This document shows, piece after piece, positions 46,379-57,191 of a stretch of DNA of 64,000 bases; within the stretch, counting starts at the first letter, position 1, and each line of letters opens with the position of its first letter. The position numbers and the translations under genes are program-made. Origin of the DNA: Pratylenchus scribneri (Eukaryota > Nematoda > Chromadorea > Rhabditida > Pratylenchidae); contig JAQSEB010000122.1 in the NCBI GenBank assembly GCA_030063045.1, forward strand, positions 327,220 through 391,219. Reading direction: 5' to 3'. The notes under the pieces are model-generated. The model searched no databases, was not told where the DNA came from, and worked only from the letters and a program-made list of their open reading frames with translations.

Positions 46379-46900
46379 TTTTAATTTTCAATTAATGAAT
46401 TCTTTATTTTTATGTAATTTTGGATGAATGATTTGAAGAATTTGTAGAGGAATTCGGCATAAATTTAATATAATTTATTTGCCTAATTTTTGTTCAATAA
46501 AATATTAACTCAAAGAACATCCAATGAATAGTAGATAAATGCATTTGTCATAGCAATTTAATTTTATTACAAAAATATTTTTTATTTGTTAAAAAAAAGA
46601 TCTTTGAAGAAGATAATTGTCAATGCCAAAAGGCCTTTTTTTTCTACTGTACCCCTCACTTTTTACTTAATCGCCGAGCAGTCATCCTATCAATCAAATA
46701 TTGCCTCAATCTGCCTTTTTAACATACTTCTTTCGTTTCCTTATGCCTTTTTTTTTACCTTTCACGTTTAATCATATTTTTCGTATAATTAATAAAGAAT
46801 AATTTAAATTGGAGTTTCCCACTTATCCCTATCCTGTTTATTAAGCCATTGAGAGCTTATTAGTCTTCCGGCAAAGACCCGGCAAACAACTCTGTCGAAT
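46379..46900 (-). repeat. Upstream module of gene A, containing dispersed repeat copy 2
   Basis: Just upstream of gene A. 46379-46470 (ATTGAATTTTAATTTTCAA then GAATTCTTTATTTTTAT) matches 55708-55795 upstream of gene B. 46612-46880 (TTGTCAATGCCAAAAGG, pyrimidine tract, ATAATTAATAAAGAATAATT) matches the repeats at 5340 and 55963. Confidence 0.65.
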
Positions 46901-48093
46901 AATAATAATTAATGAATATTATTAAAATTCATTAGCTGATAATGACATTGGACAATTATTCCATCTGACGAATTTTATTATTGTAAATGATATTTCACCA
47001 GAACAACAGTTCAAAAAATGCCCAATTTTAGGATATTTTTTATTCATCTTTGCATCCTAATAAGCTATTTTTTTACAATTTTTGCAATCAATTCCAAAAA
47101 TCAGCGTTGAAATTGAGCATAAATCCAAATCCAACGATGCGATTTGATCATTTTATTTAAGTAAAATGGAAATGGTAAAACATTAAATGAGAGGAACATT
47201 TTGTGATCAAATTTAAAATAAATGAATCAAAGTGGAAAATAATAAGTGATACTCAATGAATGGCATTTTGGGACACTAAATTTGGTCATATTTAAATGTT
47301 CCGATAATTCTCCTCTTTTCTTCATTTATTTCAATTGAATATTCAATTCATTATTCGATGGCATTCAACAATGCAAAACAAATCCGCTTGCTTTCCTCCG
47401 AAGTACTCATATTCACTAACTTCACCTTAAAAGTTGAACCATAATGTTTTTTTTGAAATTAATTTTATTTACTTGCAATTCCTTCAAATCGAATTTCTTA
47501 GCCAATAAAACCCTTTGCTCAATGGGCATTTCCCGGCACAATTCCAAATGACGTTCACATTTCTTCAGTAACCAATCAAATTGGAAATATTTGGCCAATT
47601 TCAACAAATCCACAACATTATGGCCTCAAAATTAATTCATTTTTATTTTCCACACCAATTTTAACTTACGATTCGGCAAAACTTCCATTTGGCCAGGAGG
47701 ACAAAAGGAAAGCAGGAAATCCTAAATTTTTAAATTTTTTTCTTTTATAAAATTTTTTCCAATTTACCTCAAAATGTATTGGCTTTGCCAATTCAATGTC
47801 CTTCAATTTTACCTCATCTTGTTGCGATTCCACAAAATCCCCGTTGAACAATCGATCAAAATAAGGCGAAAATAAGCTGAGCAACTGAAAAATTGTATTG
47901 CCTAAAGCTTTGTTGGATGTGTCTTTTTAGTTCTAATTTAAAAAAATAAAATTCAAATATGAATTAAAATATCCAAATTAGATTTCTTGGTTCCGAAAAT
48001 GATCAATTGCAAAGCTACCGTTCTCCCAAATCATACCTGTTTATTGATGTGGTAAATTTTGTCACCAACGCGCAATTTTCCATTACTGGCCAA

Positions 48094-48929
48094 CAGTGTT
48101 TTCATGATACCAAAATTTTCAATATGATATGATAGTGATATGATAGTCAAAACGGTATCATTCAAAATGATATGATATGATAATGATAGTGACAATTATC
48201 ACTATCATATCACTATCATATCATTATCATATCATATTAGCACTATCATTATCATATCATTTTTCTATCATTATCATTTAGAAAAAACCGAGAAAAATAT
48301 ATTACAAAATCGTCAAAAATTTTTATACCGACATTTCAACAAAATTTTCTTTCCAAATTAAATAATTTTCATTTGTTAGATAAATAAGTTTATTTGGATT
48401 TCATCTTTTAAAAGAATATTGGCTAAAAAAAACTTTCTACCGGAATGTTTGAAGAAATTTGAATAAATATTTAAGGTCAATATAAAATTTCCCAATCCTT
48501 CCAGAAGCTTCCAATGCAAAAAAATTTTTTAAATTTTAAATTATTTAAATTTTGGATTTTTTAAATTTAATTCAGAATCGTATATGAAAAATTCATTAAT
48601 GAATATTTAAGAAAGAGAGTTTCATAAGAAAAAATTAGATTGCTTAAAATGCCAATAAAGGTCCAGGAATAATAATTTAGTCAAAAATTGGAAAAATTTT
48701 TTGGAAATTCTTTGAAAAATGAACAAAATTTTAAAAAAATTTTTGAAAATTGCCTGCTTTCAACTATCATGATACTATCATGATAGTATCACTTTTTTAT
48801 GATAGAAAATTTCTCAAAATGATATGATACTGATATGATAGTCAAAGTGCTATCATATCACTATCATATCATTATCATATCACTATCATATCATTATCAT
48901 ATCATATTAGCACTATCATGAAAACACTG
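48094..48929. mobile_element. 836-bp hAT-like MITE, copy 1, inside a BTB exon
   Basis: The 8-bp duplication CTGGCCAA lies at 48086-48093 and 48930-48937. Ends are CAGTGTTTTCATGATA and its exact complement. Both arms are long arrays of ATGATATGATAGTG units; the middle is AT-rich. Nearly identical to, and inverted relative to, the copy at 49212-50048. Confidence 0.95.
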
Positions 48930-49211
48930 CTGGCCAAATTGCCCATCGAGTTGGGTTCAATGAAGATTGGACTGAAAATATGAAAAACTTAATAAATTGT
49001 TTTCTATTTTTTACTCACAATTTGGAACGATCTTTCAGAATTCGAATATTTAACAAAATGCTTTAAATATATTTTATTAAAAATGGGAAAAGTAAATGGG
49101 ATAATTCACCTTCGACAAGAAGTAATTGCACTCCAATGTTTTGGAATTCCATTGCTTTTCAATAAAAGACGTCCCATTTTTTGCATTTCGCCTTGTTGCC
49201 GATATAAAGAC

Positions 49212-50048
49212 CAGTGTTTTCATGATAGTGCTAATATGATATGATAATGATATGATAGTGATATGATAATGATATGATAGTGATATGATAGCACTTTGAC
49301 TATCATATCAGTATCATATCATTTTGAGAAATTTTATATCATAAAAAAGTGATACTATCATGATAGTATCATGATAGTTGAAATCAGGCAATTTTCAAAA
49401 AATTTTTTAAAATTTTGTCCATTTTTCAAAGAATTTCCAAAAAATTTTTCCAATTTTTGACTAAATTATTATTCCTGGACCTTTATTGGCATTTTAAGCA
49501 ATCTAATTTTTTCTTATGAAACTCTCTTTCTTAAATATTCATTAATGAATTTTTCATATACGATTCTGAATTAAATTTAAAAAATCCAAAATTTAAATAA
49601 TTTAAAATTTAAAAAAAAATTTTTGCATTGGAAGCTTCTGGAAGGATTGGGAAATTTTATATTGACCTTAAATATTTATTCAAATTTCTTCAAACATTCC
49701 GGTAGAAAGTTTTTTTAGCCAATATTCTTTTAAAAAATGAAATCCAAATAAACTTATTTATCTAACAAATGAAAATTATTTAATTTGGAAAGAAAATTTT
49801 GTTGAAATGTCGGTATAAAAAATTTTTGACGATTTTGTAATATATTTTTCTCGGTTTTTTCTAAATGATAATGATAGAAAAATGATATGATAATGATAGT
49901 GCTAATATGATATGATAATGATATGATAGTGATATGATAGTGATAATTGTCACTATCATTATCATATCATATCATTTTGAATGATATCGTTTTGACTATC
50001 ATATCACTATCATATCATATTGAAAATTTTGGTATCATGAAAACACTG
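49212..50048. mobile_element. 837-bp hAT-like MITE, copy 2, inside a BTB exon
   Basis: The 8-bp duplication ATAAAGAC lies at 49204-49211 and 50049-50056. Same ends as copy 1 (CAGTGTTTTCATGATA). Orientation is opposite to copy 1, and only 282 bp separate the two, so the pair forms an inverted repeat with arms of about 836 bp. Confidence 0.95.
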
Positions 50049-50513
50049 ATAAAGACACTTCAATGAATATTTCCTTCACAATTCCATCATTCAATTCTTG
50101 GCATTCCAATTTAATTTCGTAAAGATGGCAGTTTGTTGCTGTTCTATAGTTCGTCTGATTGAATGAACAATGCCTGAAAAGAGGATTTGTAATTATTTGA
50201 TAGATTTTTTCTGAAAATGTTCTAAACGCCTTCTAGGCAAATCGCTGAAATTAAATATTAATAATTAAATTATTAATTTAAAATTTCCAAAATTTTTCTT
50301 TTTGAAACAAAAACGTAACAGAAAAAGAGATTTTCACTTACCATTCAAAATCACCAATCCTCGTGGAAAATTTGGGATAAGCATTTTGTTCATCTGTTTT
50401 TTTTTCAAAAATGATTAATTCCGTAAAATAATACAAAACTAACCGCATCGAACTTTCCACTCCTCTTCAGCAACAACCACAAATTCATCATAGGATAATA
50501 ATAGTTGATTCAT

Positions 50514-51120
50514 TTCTGTGCAATTCAAATTTAGAATATTGAAATGTTTTTATTCTGCTCAAATGAGGAAAATGAATTATACTTAAAGCATTAATGTTCT
50601 TTAGCAAATGTAAATGTGAAAGTTTAAGCGTAAACAAGAATGTTTCTTTAAATGGGGATCAGGGTTGCCACGAATTGACCCTTTTCGCGTAGGGATTGAG
50701 TAAAGATCCGGATTATTGGATCACTGGGTCACAGGATCACTGATTTACGGGGGTCACAGGGTCACGTGTTCGGGATTCGGGTTAAATCCCTGTAGCAATC
50801 ATCTGCCGATAGGTTTGAGAATGATGATGCCCGAATGCATTTTTTTGTTGATGATGCGATGTTGAGCCGAAAATTCCATTTCCATTCGAGCGCTGCTCAT
50901 TTGATTTTTGCTTGGATTATAATGACAAGTCAAGACCGAGACTGAAGAATCGCCTTTATATAGTAATTCTGTCACCGGTCTGCCCGGACTCCGGAATAAC
51001 AAAATAAATTCTGAATTCTCATTGCGATTTTTAATTTCTGAATTGTAATTCTAATTTCTGATTTTATTCTGAATTTCTGGTTTTATTCTGATTTTCTCGA
51101 TCACAATTCTGATTTTTTCT
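50514..51120. other. Intergenic region with a GGGTCACAGG-rich stretch
   Basis: Around 50660-50795 a GC-richer stretch begins CAGGGTTGCCACGAATTGACC and ends GGGTTAAATCCCTG, with repeated GATCACTGGGTCACAGG. The start resembles the end of the element at 60983 (CAGGGCTGCCAT), but flanking 8-mers do not match. 51000-51120 is a run of TTCTGATTT repeats. No gene. Confidence 0.4.
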
Positions 51121-51134
51121 AATTTCCACTTATC

Positions 51135-51235
51135 TTTTATTATTTGCCACCACCTGGAATCGAACCCGTGACCTCTCTTCCTCGCAATCATCAAAGAGGG
51201 GAAACAAAACAATGCGCTAAAGGGTCTTCAGACTG
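51135..51235 (-). repeat. tRNA-derived sequence (SINE head)
   Basis: On the minus strand an A-box-like TTTAGCGCATTG and a B box GGTTCGATTCC lie 50-60 bp apart, with GGTCACGGGTTCGATTCCAG as a T-arm. The anticodon region is not tRNA-like. The A box shares TAGCGCATTG with the element at 62345. Confidence 0.5.
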
Positions 51236-51950
51236 TCCTCCATTCCAACTTCTCCTCATTCCTTTCCATTAACAGAGAAATTTTTAATTATAATTGGTGC
51301 TCGACAAAATATTCTGAAAATTTGTCTATTTTTGGTATACCTTAAAAATATGGTAGCTTTAGAAAATATTTCCTAAATTTCCACTAATTTGCTCATTTAT
51401 TGTTGGATTTCATTTTGGTAGCAAGGAAGAGTCGACTGGGGTATATCCTTCATTTCCATGATTTTGGAAAAAAATTTCAAAATGTGCTTTTTTGGAGAAT
51501 TAATAAAATTTTTTAGAAATTAATATTATGGTATTGACTATTGTTGATTAAAATTTAATAATTAATTTTTTTCGATGTAAGAATATTTGGCCAATTGGAG
51601 TCTGAATAAATAAAATTTTTAGAATTTGAATAAATTTACTATCAAATCAAAAAATTTATCTAAATTATTTATTTATTATTTGTTATTTATCAACAAATAT
51701 TTTAATTTTTCAAGCAATTTGGACATGTTTTATAAAAATGGCTGGGATGTGGAATGATCATTGGAATGGGCAAATAAATTTAAGTTATTATCAGAAAAAT
51801 ATAAGGCATTTGGATAAATGGAAGAAATATTCAAAATGCCGGTAGACATTTTGATTCTTCTTTTTTATTCAATAATATTCCAAAATGGCATTGATGGGTT
51901 TGCAAATTTTATTATTACAATCAAATAATAAATTTAAATATTTATTATTT

Positions 51951-54900
51951 TCATCCTTTCATTCTCTTTCCTCTATATTTTTTTGGATTCAATTTAGTCG
52001 GTGTTGGAGGTATACTGTTTGCTGGACCACCACGGCCATTCTTCAATTGAAGTGTGTTAAATCTGGAAAATATATTAAATCTTTAAAAAAATTTATTCAT
52101 GAGAAATAATCACTTTTCAAGGGTCCTATTTCTAGATTACTTTTTATAGTGAATATGTAAGAAAATCTCATTTTTTATTTGTATTGATCTATTTTGCAAT
52201 TTTGACAAATTTTTCATAAAAATTTAAAATTTTAACGCAATAAAATGTTAAAAAAATTTCAAGTATTATTTTCGGAATTTTAATTGTAAACAGTAAAGAC
52301 CTAAAAATGGATATGCCCCAATTTCTCTAACATTTCTGTACCAATTTAAAATAAAATTTTAATCATGGCAAAGAATCTGTCTTAAATTTGTTAAGAAAAT
52401 CATTAAAATTGGTTCAAATTCTGATGAATTATTTTAATTATAAACGCTAGTTGGGTAATTCTCCTAAAAAATATGCACATATGTTATGACATTTGATGCT
52501 GAAAAATTAATCTCTTTTTATGCAAAATAATTATTGCCAAATTATTGTTGGTTTTTTTTGTAAATTTTATAACATTATCCTCATCTAATAAGACTATTAT
52601 TCAATTATGCCCAAACCTTTGCAGTGGGTCTCGTAGCCTCATTTTTTCATTTTTCAATTGTTTTTTGCCATTTTTAACCCATTTATTCACTTCGCGATTC
52701 CCATTATTTTCCATCCATTTATCTTGCCATAAACCATTTTTCATTAAATCTGTCACAATTTGTTGCCCATCCCTTGCCGGTGTTCCCATTATTTTCTTTA
52801 CTTCTGTTGGATTTGTGTGCCAAAGTCGATGGATTTGCTGAGTTTTAGCATTCTTGGCGGCGGATATAAAATAGCCTTGATTTGATTCAGAAACGGCATT
52901 GGGCGAAACAAGATATCTGAATGAATGAATGGGTACATAAATACAATATAGTCTTTATTTTGATATAGTCTTTATATTAGCTAAGATTTTCAAAGTAGCA
53001 GAATTTTCTTTAAAAAATTAGGGAAATTTTGAATGCTCTTTCAATGCATATTTGCTCATTTTGTTAATGTCAACATTTTCCAAATATGATCTATCATAAT
53101 GGTAAAATATTGATAATTGGCTTATTACTGCTTACCTCCAAAATTGGATAAGTATTGGAAAAAAAGGAAGATAAATTCATAACTAGAATCGAAAATTTTC
53201 TATTAAAATGAGTTTGGATTTGGATTAAAAATTAACCTTCAACAAAGAAAAAAAAAATAAAATTACTATTAAAATAAAAATTTAATAAATTTTTTAAATT
53301 TTTTTTATAATTATTTAAAAAAGTTTTTTAAACATTGACGATTTCCCTAGACGACATTTTTTAATTTCATTTTTTAAATGTTTTGAATTTATTCTTGAAT
53401 TTCTGAAATCAGGAATATATCAATCAGAAAAGTTAAATTTTTTTAAAAAATATTTTTTTTCAAAAAATACAAAGATAAAATAAAAATATTGATGACTGAA
53501 CCTCGAAATATGTATATTTTTTTATTGACTCAACATACTTTGATTGTGCCGCAAATGCTTCATTCTGAATTTTATAAGCTTCATCCATTGGCATATTCAC
53601 AGGCATTCTCCGCCCAAATTTCCCAAAAAATCGTTTTCTCCCTCGAAATGGCCCATTTTTTCCACCCAAATCCGCCTCAATTTTTTCGGGAAAATATCCA
53701 ATTGCGTGCACATTTCCACGCAATTTTCGAATTTTTGGCTTCTTTGCATCCCCTTCTACGGCATTTCCTCTTCCTTGCCACCAATTTTTGAGGGCGCCTC
53801 GAATTCCCTTTTGTCTGGGTCCCCAGCTTCGGCCAGCCTTAATTCCATAAATTTCTTTGCCATCCGTGGCCAAATATTCAGTTTCTTCTCTTTGAATATT
53901 CTGCTCACCAAGAATATTGGCACGTTCGTCCTCCGAATCACTTTAAAAAATCACTAATTAAATTCTATGTGGTATTTTTATTTAATTTAGGCTGGAATAA
54001 TCCCACGGGTAAATTTGAACAGATTTGGCTATTTTTCATCTTTTCTGGGCAATATTTTAATTGAATTAAAAATCTATTTGTAAATGAAATTTTTGTTTAA
54101 TTTTCCTCCTATTAGAAGTGAATATGCTTCATTTTCCTGCTTCCCTTCTTCACAATTTGATATATTTCCCAAAATTTTAATTTAAGATATTTAAAAATAG
54201 AAAATTTTTTATTTTTTATTTTAAACATTTATAAAATTATTTTGGAAAATAATATAGGGATTTTGTTAAATTTCTGTTAAATTAATAAATTATTAAAAAA
54301 TTTTAATCACTATTTTTAATGATTACATGAAAATTTTTACTCTGATTGTGAGAATTATTGTTGGAATTAGGAAAGTTCTCATTGAAAAGTAACAATTAAG
54401 GTAAAAAAAATACATCGAATCTAAGAGATGATGTGATATCAATTATAAAAACGATGACTTTTATGAATATGGTCGATTATTGGGAGTTATAAAATTTTGT
54501 TCAAATTTTTTTCAAAATTTTTAGCATTGTTTATTTGACAGAAATATAATCTATAGTAAAAATGGCTTTGATTATGGCCAAAATTTGAATCGGCATCTTG
54601 CGCCATAATTATTAATATTTTATGCATTAATAATTATAATTATTAATAAATGTTAAAATAAAAATGCAAATTGGGCTCTTCCTTACTTAGATCAAATTAT
54701 AATTATGATATAAAAAAATTCTGAATAAATTTTCTAAATACTATTAAATTTTTTCATTATCAATGAATGAATAAAAAAAAATTGGCTCACCGATGAACTT
54801 TGTCCATCAATTTTGCCAACGATTTTATTGATTTAACATTGCTTTTATCGGCGGCCACAAAATTTTCAATTGTATTGGAAAAACCAACTAGTCCAACGGC

Positions 54901-55603
54901 AAATTGTTTATTATTCCCTCCTCGCACTAATTGCACCTTTTCTCGATGAAATGGTATATCTGCTGATGTCATCACAAGATTTTGAACAAAAGCTGAATTC
55001 ATTTCCGCCATATGTTTTCTGCTATATGGACGAATTTCATAGGCATCTAATTAATTAATAAAAATAATGAGAAAATATAAAAATATCAAATTATCTAAAT
55101 CCAATAAAAATAATATTTTGAATATTAAAAAACTAATTTACTATTATCCTTTAAAAATATATATATTTAAATTAATGAAATTATTAAAGTATTTTTGATG
55201 TAAAAATATCTAAAAAGGAAAGATTTGAATTATTGCTCAATTTAAAAATTGTATATTAAAAATTAATTAAAATTTTATAATTTTAGATGGAATATTTTAA
55301 AAATACTTAAAATTTCTTTGAAGTCTCAATGAATTAACGAAAATAATTAAATATTTTTTTATCAAAAATAATTAAATATATTTTTTTAACAAAATAAATA
55401 ATTCCCATTCACCAACCATTCAGTGCATTATTGAGTATATCTTCAAGATATGGTTCATTTTGAGTTATCATCCGGTCACCAATGGCAAATACACCGCCTC
55501 GAGTTTTTGTCATTTCCACAATTGAACAATGACAAATATTATTAGGGAAATTTGTTTTGATTGATAAAATTATAAAAAAGATTATAAGAAATTTTATGGT
55601 CAT
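51951..55603 (-). CDS. Secreted protein paralogue B (418 residues, family unknown)
   Basis: Five exons in phase: 55603-55417, 55046-54791, 53940-53539, 52916-52617, 52062-51951. Signal peptide MTIKFLIIFFIILSIKTNFP. Same layout as gene A, with a few local length differences (for example an extra segment around QQIHRLWHTNPTEVKKI). Exon 1 is 187 nt in both. Exon 3 is almost identical at DNA level over about 340 bp, while introns and other exons have diverged. Function unknown. Gene A, the BTB pseudogene, B and the next cysteine-rich gene are all on the minus strand. Confidence 0.8.
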
Positions 55604-55707
55604 TTTGAATGTAAAATATTTTTTTTTGGATTATTTATTAATGAAAAAGAAAGAAATAAATTTTTATTTGGCTATAAAAGAATAGCCACGACAGCAATGA
55701 AAGGCAT

Positions 55708-56290
55708 TGAATTTTAATTTTCAATCAATGAATTCTTTATTTTTATACAATTTTTGGTTGAAACGTTAAAGAATTTCTAGAGGAAATCGGCATAAATTTA
55801 AGATAATTTATTCGTTATGGCAAAAATTTTAATGAACCCAGTAAAAATGTAAACACAGGAATATCCAATGAATAATAAATAGACGCATTCACTAGAGGCA
55901 ATTTAATTTCAGTACAAAAATATTTTTTTATTTGCTTAAAAGGATTTTTGAAGAACATAATTGTCAATGCCTAATAAGTGCCTTTCTTATTTTCCTACTG
56001 TATCCCCAGTCCCCACAAATTGCCCCTTCACGCTTCACCCTATCAATCAAATATTGCCTCAATCTGCCTTTTAATCCCATCTTTTTTTTCTCTCCATCTT
56101 TTTTTTCTCTCCTTCTGCTTTTTTACCCTTCACTTTTTCAGTCCAATTAATAAAGAATAATTTAAAGTCGAGTTTCTCCTTATCCCTATCCCGTTCATTG
56201 AGCCACTGCTGGTGGGTGGTGGCTTAAGCCTCCGGAGAAGGCCCAGGGCTCTCTTGCAATAAGCAACTCAAATTCAAGATTAGGACTAAG
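55708..56290 (-). repeat. Upstream module of gene B, containing dispersed repeat copy 3
   Basis: Colinear with 46379-46900 upstream of gene A. 55963-56260 (TTGTCAATGCCTAATAAG, pyrimidine tract, CCAATTAATAAAGAATAATT, AAAGTCGAGTTTCTCC, GAGCCACTGCTGG) is the copy closest to the one at 5340-5900 and shows the empty site of the MITE inserted there. Confidence 0.65.
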
Positions 56291-56541
56291 AGCAATAAAT
56301 TAATGAATATTATTAACTAATAAGCTAATATTATTGTAATCTATATTTTCCCACATCAGAATGCGCATAAAATATTTTATTTAAAATTTCTTTAGGGGAT
56401 ATGTCATTTTCAATGGATGAAAATTGTCAATAAGAATAAATATCAATAAATTAATAGTTTTTAGTGTAATAAATATTTATCATTTCTTCTCCTCTCATCC
56501 ATAAATATTTATCCATCTCTCATCTCATCCGACTGAATGAA

Positions 56542-57191
56542 TTATTTTCCTTTGCCCACTCCAATTTTGATCACTCCTCCGTTGGCACATCGTGAACAAG
56601 TGCAAACCGGGCGGCGGCATCCATCTTCGGTGGTCATTACGCATTTATTGTTGGCACAATTCTTCAATTGGCATGCTGCGTAGCAACTTTAAATTTATAA
56701 CTAAGATAATTCTTTATATATATATATTTTTTTATATCTCCATAATATTTTTTCATTGCTATTAATTAATGTTATTTATTAAAATATAATTCTTTTTTTA
56801 TTTTATTACTATTTATCGGCAATTTCACGGCCAACTCCACCCCAGTCATTCATGCGCGCACATGGAGTGAATACAAATGGGCAATCAGCCGAGACTTGAC
56901 TGGAAAATGATCAGTTTTTAATTAAATAATTAATACATAATTATTTACTGGGGCTATTTGTTTGAATTTTAGATGATTCAGCTAAATTCATTAATTTTAA
57001 TTTCCCGATTTTTCCATGTAAATTAATATCAACCTAAGATTGCTAAAAATACATTTTGGAATTATTTAAGTCTATTTTTCAGAAAATAGGAAATTTAATT
57101 TTTTAAAGAGAATAATATCATATATTTTTTACCTGTTCATTGTGATAAACACCAAAAGTAAAATTCCGCACAGTGGAATGAAGGATTGCAT
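56542..57191 (-). CDS. Secreted ten-cysteine peptide (macin-like spacing, tentative)
   Basis: Three exons, 57191-57133, 56899-56810 and 56686-56542, close in phase to 97 residues. Signal peptide MQSFIPLCGILLLVFITMNS with probable cleavage before DCPFVF. The mature part has ten cysteines: C-x6-C, then KYCYAAC, NCANNKC, GCRRPVCTCSRC, ending in a Gly/Lys tail. The arrangement, with an early C-x6-C, a glycine-rich loop (NDWGGVGREIADKYC) and a late CxC, resembles invertebrate macin antimicrobial peptides, but identity is too low to be sure. It could equally be a nematode-specific secreted disulfide peptide. Exon-intron junctions are all GT-AG. Confidence 0.65.

Larger units (their letters stand above)
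47351..50513 (-). pseudogene. BTB-BACK domain protein gene broken by two MITE insertions
   Basis: Nine exons (50513-50444, 50393-50342, 50173-49110, 49060-49019, 48971-48037, 47884-47768, 47721-47670, 47624-47473, 47425-47351) read as 289 residues if two insertions are ignored, with every junction in phase. The N-terminal half is MATH-like (YEIKLECQELNDGIVKEIF). The BTB domain starts KLRVGDKIYHINKQLLSLFS and continues PYFDRLFNGDF. A BACK-type segment follows (VVDLLKLAKYFQFDWLLKKC). Such proteins are usually CUL3 substrate adaptors. Exon 3 is split after FIEVSL by an 837-bp element and exon 5 after NLAS by an 836-bp element, each with an 8-bp duplication. The added lengths are not multiples of three. 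Unless both are removed from RNA, the product is truncated before the BTB domain. Confidence 0.85.

Noticed and set aside
48094..48929. MITEs in the BTB gene acting as clean introns (introner-like)
   Set aside because: Any GT in the CAGTG end combined with an available AG would leave extra bases and shift the frame; no pair restores the codons.
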